From: Ilumatobacteraceae bacterium
GTDB lineage: Bacteria; Actinomycetota; Acidimicrobiia; Acidimicrobiales; Ilumatobacteraceae
Direction of reading: 5' to 3'
NCBI GenBank assembly: GCA_007117775.1
Contig: SKFX01000193.1
Span: 1 to 8,147 of the forward strand
DNA: 8,147 nucleotides
The position numbers and the translations under genes were made by a program. The notes beneath the pieces were generated by a model, which saw only the letters and a program-made list of their open reading frames with translations, was not told the origin of the DNA and ran no database searches. How positions within the stretch are numbered: position 1 is the first letter of the stretch; the number at the start of each line of letters is the position of its first letter. Positions 6,973 to 8,147 of the stretch are shown piece by piece.

Positions 6973-7017
6973 TGGTCGGGGTGAGAGGATTTGAACCTCC
7001 GGCCTCCACGTCCCGAA
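6973..7017 (-). other. 3' half of tRNA-Pro(CGG): probable integration (att) site
   Basis: Read on the minus strand, this is a tRNA from the anticodon loop to the CCA end. It has loop TTCGGGA (anticodon CGG at 7013-7015, proline), descending stem CGTGG, variable loop AGGCC, T-arm GGAGG-TTCAAAT-CCTCT with five base pairs, acceptor strand CACCCCG, discriminator A and encoded CCA. Acceptor C72-side sequence and A73 also fit proline tRNAs. The bases upstream (CCTGG instead of the required CCACG, and no D-arm or CGGGGTG strand) show that the 5' half is absent. Such 3' halves are left where tyrosine-recombinase elements integrate into tRNA genes. By that logic the complete tRNA and the element lie towards higher coordinates, and the importer side is the host chromosome. 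Confidence 0.8.
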
Positions 7018-7071
7018 CCAGGGGTTCCATGACCGATCGGGGTCCGACGAGGTCGTTTGGGGTTGCATGTA

Positions 7072-7390
7072 CTGATGTTTCGTGATGCCTGCAGGGTCTC
7101 GTGAACCGCGAAATAGTGGATAATAGTGGATGGACTGTGGGTAATCGCCAAATAGATCTGGGCGATTTGCGCGGAGTGGGTCAACGTGTCCGATCTCGAC
7201 CAGCGCCAGCCCATGCGACCACCTCAAGGCCGAACCGCTCACCAACAACGACCAGGCGCTCGAGCACCGGCAGCGCCGACGTCAAATCACGCCAAGGACC
7301 GACGGAGCTGACCACGCGGTGAATTAGAGACGGTCAGCACCCGTCGTTGCGGACCGAGCCGATCGGCATACACGTGTTGCAGAAGCGTGC
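7072..7390. repeat. Repeat unit copy R, direct repeat of the left edge
   Basis: 7072-7133 matches 241-302 without gaps, and 7110-7390 matches 1-233 with indels, all in the same orientation. The unit contains TTTCGTGAT and TCTCGTGAA, about 20 bases apart. It also has a perfect tandem 10-mer, AATAGTGGAT, at 7112-7121 and 7122-7131. At its right end it runs into the 3' end of the pentapeptide gene (minus strand). It begins 55 bp beyond the tRNA relic, so it lies on the presumed mobile-element side. I find no transposase or integrase in the window that would explain it. Confidence 0.85.
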
Positions 7391-7438
7391 TCCCGACAGG
7401 TCCGCCCCCCGCAGGTTCGCCCTTAACAGGTTCGCCCC
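7334..7438 (-). pseudogene. In-frame tail of the pentapeptide gene beyond a premature TGA
   Basis: After the TGA at 7439-7441 the same frame continues as GANLLRANLRGADLSGARF, then CNTCMPIGSVRNDGC and a natural stop at 7334-7336. Pentapeptide periodicity and the C-terminal motif are intact. This strongly suggests the full gene was 7334-7864 (about 176 codons), interrupted by one substitution. TGG in the common LWGANL context becomes TGA by a single base change. Confidence 0.75.
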
Positions 7439-7864
7439 TCACAGGTCCGCCCCCCGCAGGTTCGCCCCAAACAGGTTCGCCCCACCCAGGTTCGCCCCCC
7501 ACAGGTCCGCCCTCGACAGGTTCGCCCCACCCAGGTTCGCCCCCCACAGGTTCGCGGAAGACAGGTCCGCATCCCCAAGGTTCGCCCCCTCAATGTACGC
7601 CCCCTCAAAGTTCGCCCCCCGCAGGTCCATCCACGACAGGTCCGCCCTCGACAGGTTCGCCCCAGACAGGTCTGCACCCGGACACTGAGTGCCACGCTCG
7701 ATACGACACCCGTTGACCACCTGCCCGCCTCCAGCCAGTCGGAACGCCCCATCATCATCGACGGCTTCTACCTTCACATCAGGTTCCGGCGCCGTCTCAC
7801 TAGACCCACCACACGCCGCAACCGTCATCGCCACAGCAACCGTCAACGCCCCAATTCGTTTCAT
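7439..7864 (-). CDS. Secreted pentapeptide-repeat lipoprotein, truncated by a nonsense codon
   Basis: The open frame gives 141 residues. Residues 1-18 are a lipoprotein signal (MKRIGALTVAVAMTVAAC, lipobox VAAC, C18). A Ser/Glu-rich linker and a short region with C53 and C61 (VNGCRIERGTQCPG) follow. From about residue 64 come some fifteen A-[DN]-L-x-x pentapeptides, which fold as a right-handed square beta-helix. Extracellular pentapeptide proteins of this type have no assigned activity that I can infer. The repeats are almost identical at DNA level, with 15-base periodicity and long C tracts on the plus strand, so slippage and recombination are expected. The frame stops at a TGA where relatives in this window continue to a Cys-bounded tail. 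Transcription probably starts at the ATG (TAGGTT six bases upstream). It may be a recent pseudogene. Confidence 0.8.
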   Translation of the reverse strand: MKRIGALTVAVAMTVAACGGSSETAPEPDVKVEAVDDDGAFRLAGGGQVVNGCRIERGTQCPGADLSGANLSRADLSWMDLRGANFEGAYIEGANLGDADLSSANLWGANLGGANLSRADLWGANLGGANLFGANLRGADL

Positions 7865-7870
7865 GCTGTC

Positions 7871-7876
7871 AACCTA
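7871..7876 (-). promoter_or_regulatory. Putative -10 box of the pentapeptide lipoprotein gene
   Basis: TAGGTT on the minus strand ends six bases before the ATG at 7864, matching the geometry of the other promoters here. No ribosome binding site precedes the ATG. Confidence 0.35.
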
Positions 7877-7936
7877 GTGGCTGACACTCATGCTGGCGTC
7901 TCAGCATCCGCCGACGCGCTGGGAACTACGCAGCGC

Positions 7937-8017
7937 TCAGCAGTTGGCGTTGCGGATCGTGCCGTCCGGCATGAACGTGCGGCAGAACCGTGCGCCCGTC
8001 AGGTTGGCCTCCGGCAG
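7937..8017 (-). pseudogene. Second pentapeptide C-terminal relic, out of frame with the upstream gene
   Basis: The minus strand reads LPEANLTGAR, then F, CRTFMPDGTIRNANC and a TGA at 7937-7939. This is a clear end of a pentapeptide protein. It is joined, shifted by one frame, to the end of the gene at 7999-8147, as if a deletion or unequal exchange had fused two tandem copies. Confidence 0.7.
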
Positions 8018-8147
8018 CCGTCGTTCCGGACCGTGTTGTCCGGCATGGTCGTACCGCAGAACCGTACCCCCCGCAGGACCGCCCCCGAAAGGTCCGCACC
8101 CGACAGGTTCACCCACGACAGGTCCGCCCCCGACAGCCTCGCCCCCC
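7999..8147 (-). CDS. Pentapeptide-repeat protein, 3' end only (starts beyond the window)
   Basis: Only the last 48 residues are visible. They include ADLSWVNLSGADLSGAVLRG repeats followed by VRFCGTTMPDNTVRNDGC. The expected stop after the final Cys is missing: the frame continues RRPT and ends at 7999-8001, inside the relic of another copy. The gene is arranged head-to-tail with the pentapeptide lipoprotein gene at 7439-7864 and resembles it, so the two are probably tandem duplicates. The start and signal peptide are outside the window. It may be functional despite the altered end. Confidence 0.75.
   Translation of the reverse strand, partial: GARLSGADLSWVNLSGADLSGAVLRGVRFCGTTMPDNTVRNDGCRRPT

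Noticed and set aside
6808..6984. A 58-codon plus-strand frame with a GAGGGG upstream
   Set aside because: Low-complexity Arg/Pro/Ser composition, ends inside the tRNA relic, and no recognisable domain or promoter.
7347..7716. Pro/Ser/Arg-rich plus-strand frames with regular repeats, and the apparent repeat array itself as a CRISPR
   Set aside because: They are the complement of the pentapeptide gene. The 15-base periodicity comes from five-codon repeats, and there are no unique spacers of CRISPR length.
7890..7907. Stem-loop ATGCTG-GCGTCT-CAGCAT as a terminator
   Set aside because: Six-pair stem without a following T-run; too weak to call.

Overview
The window looks like high-GC actinobacterial DNA, most plausibly an Acidimicrobiia-type marine lineage. 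The pointers are high G+C, very acidic cytosolic proteins, ATGA-overlapping genes, and start codons that sit about six bases after a TANNNT -10 box (leaderless style). The taxonomic call is inference from style, not from a marker gene.

Layout. Positions 1-508 carry no complete gene. They hold a degenerate repeat unit (1-233), a truncated second unit (241-302), a relic of a pentapeptide-protein C-terminus, and the promoter region of a Fur-family regulator. Positions 509-3003 are a plus-strand run: Fur/Zur-like repressor, COG0523 (CobW-type) metallochaperone GTPase, and a seven-bladed WD40 protein that overlaps the GTPase by ATGA. Facing it on the minus strand, 6693 down to 3011, is a second run: lipoprotein metal/metallophore-binding protein, FecE-type ATPase, FecCD-type permease, thioredoxin-fold [2Fe-2S] ferredoxin, and a 68-residue orphan protein. 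The two runs converge with only 7 bp between stop codons.

How the genes could work together. A Fur-family sensor next to a COG0523 GTPase is the classic Zur/zinc-starvation arrangement. The FecCD importer would bring in a metal or metal chelate. The ferredoxin could reduce or accept it, and the GTPase with its WD40 partner could allocate it. Similar AGGAAT/TCCT-type sequences lie just upstream of both the GTPase and the binding-protein start codons, so one repressor may control both runs. The substrate (zinc, zincophore, siderophore, cobalamin) cannot be fixed from sequence alone, and no cobalamin riboswitch is visible.

Right side. At 6973-7017 (minus) lies the 3' half of a proline tRNA, anticodon CGG through CCA, without its 5' half. 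This is the usual scar of an element integrated at a tRNA 3' end. Beyond it is a second copy of the left-edge repeat (7072-7390), in the same orientation. It is followed by two minus-strand genes for secreted pentapeptide-repeat proteins: one with a premature TGA, and one that enters from beyond the window end and runs out of frame into a further C-terminal relic. The metal cluster is therefore bracketed by direct repeats about 6.8-7.1 kb apart, beside a probable att site, which suggests a mobile or rearranging neighbourhood.
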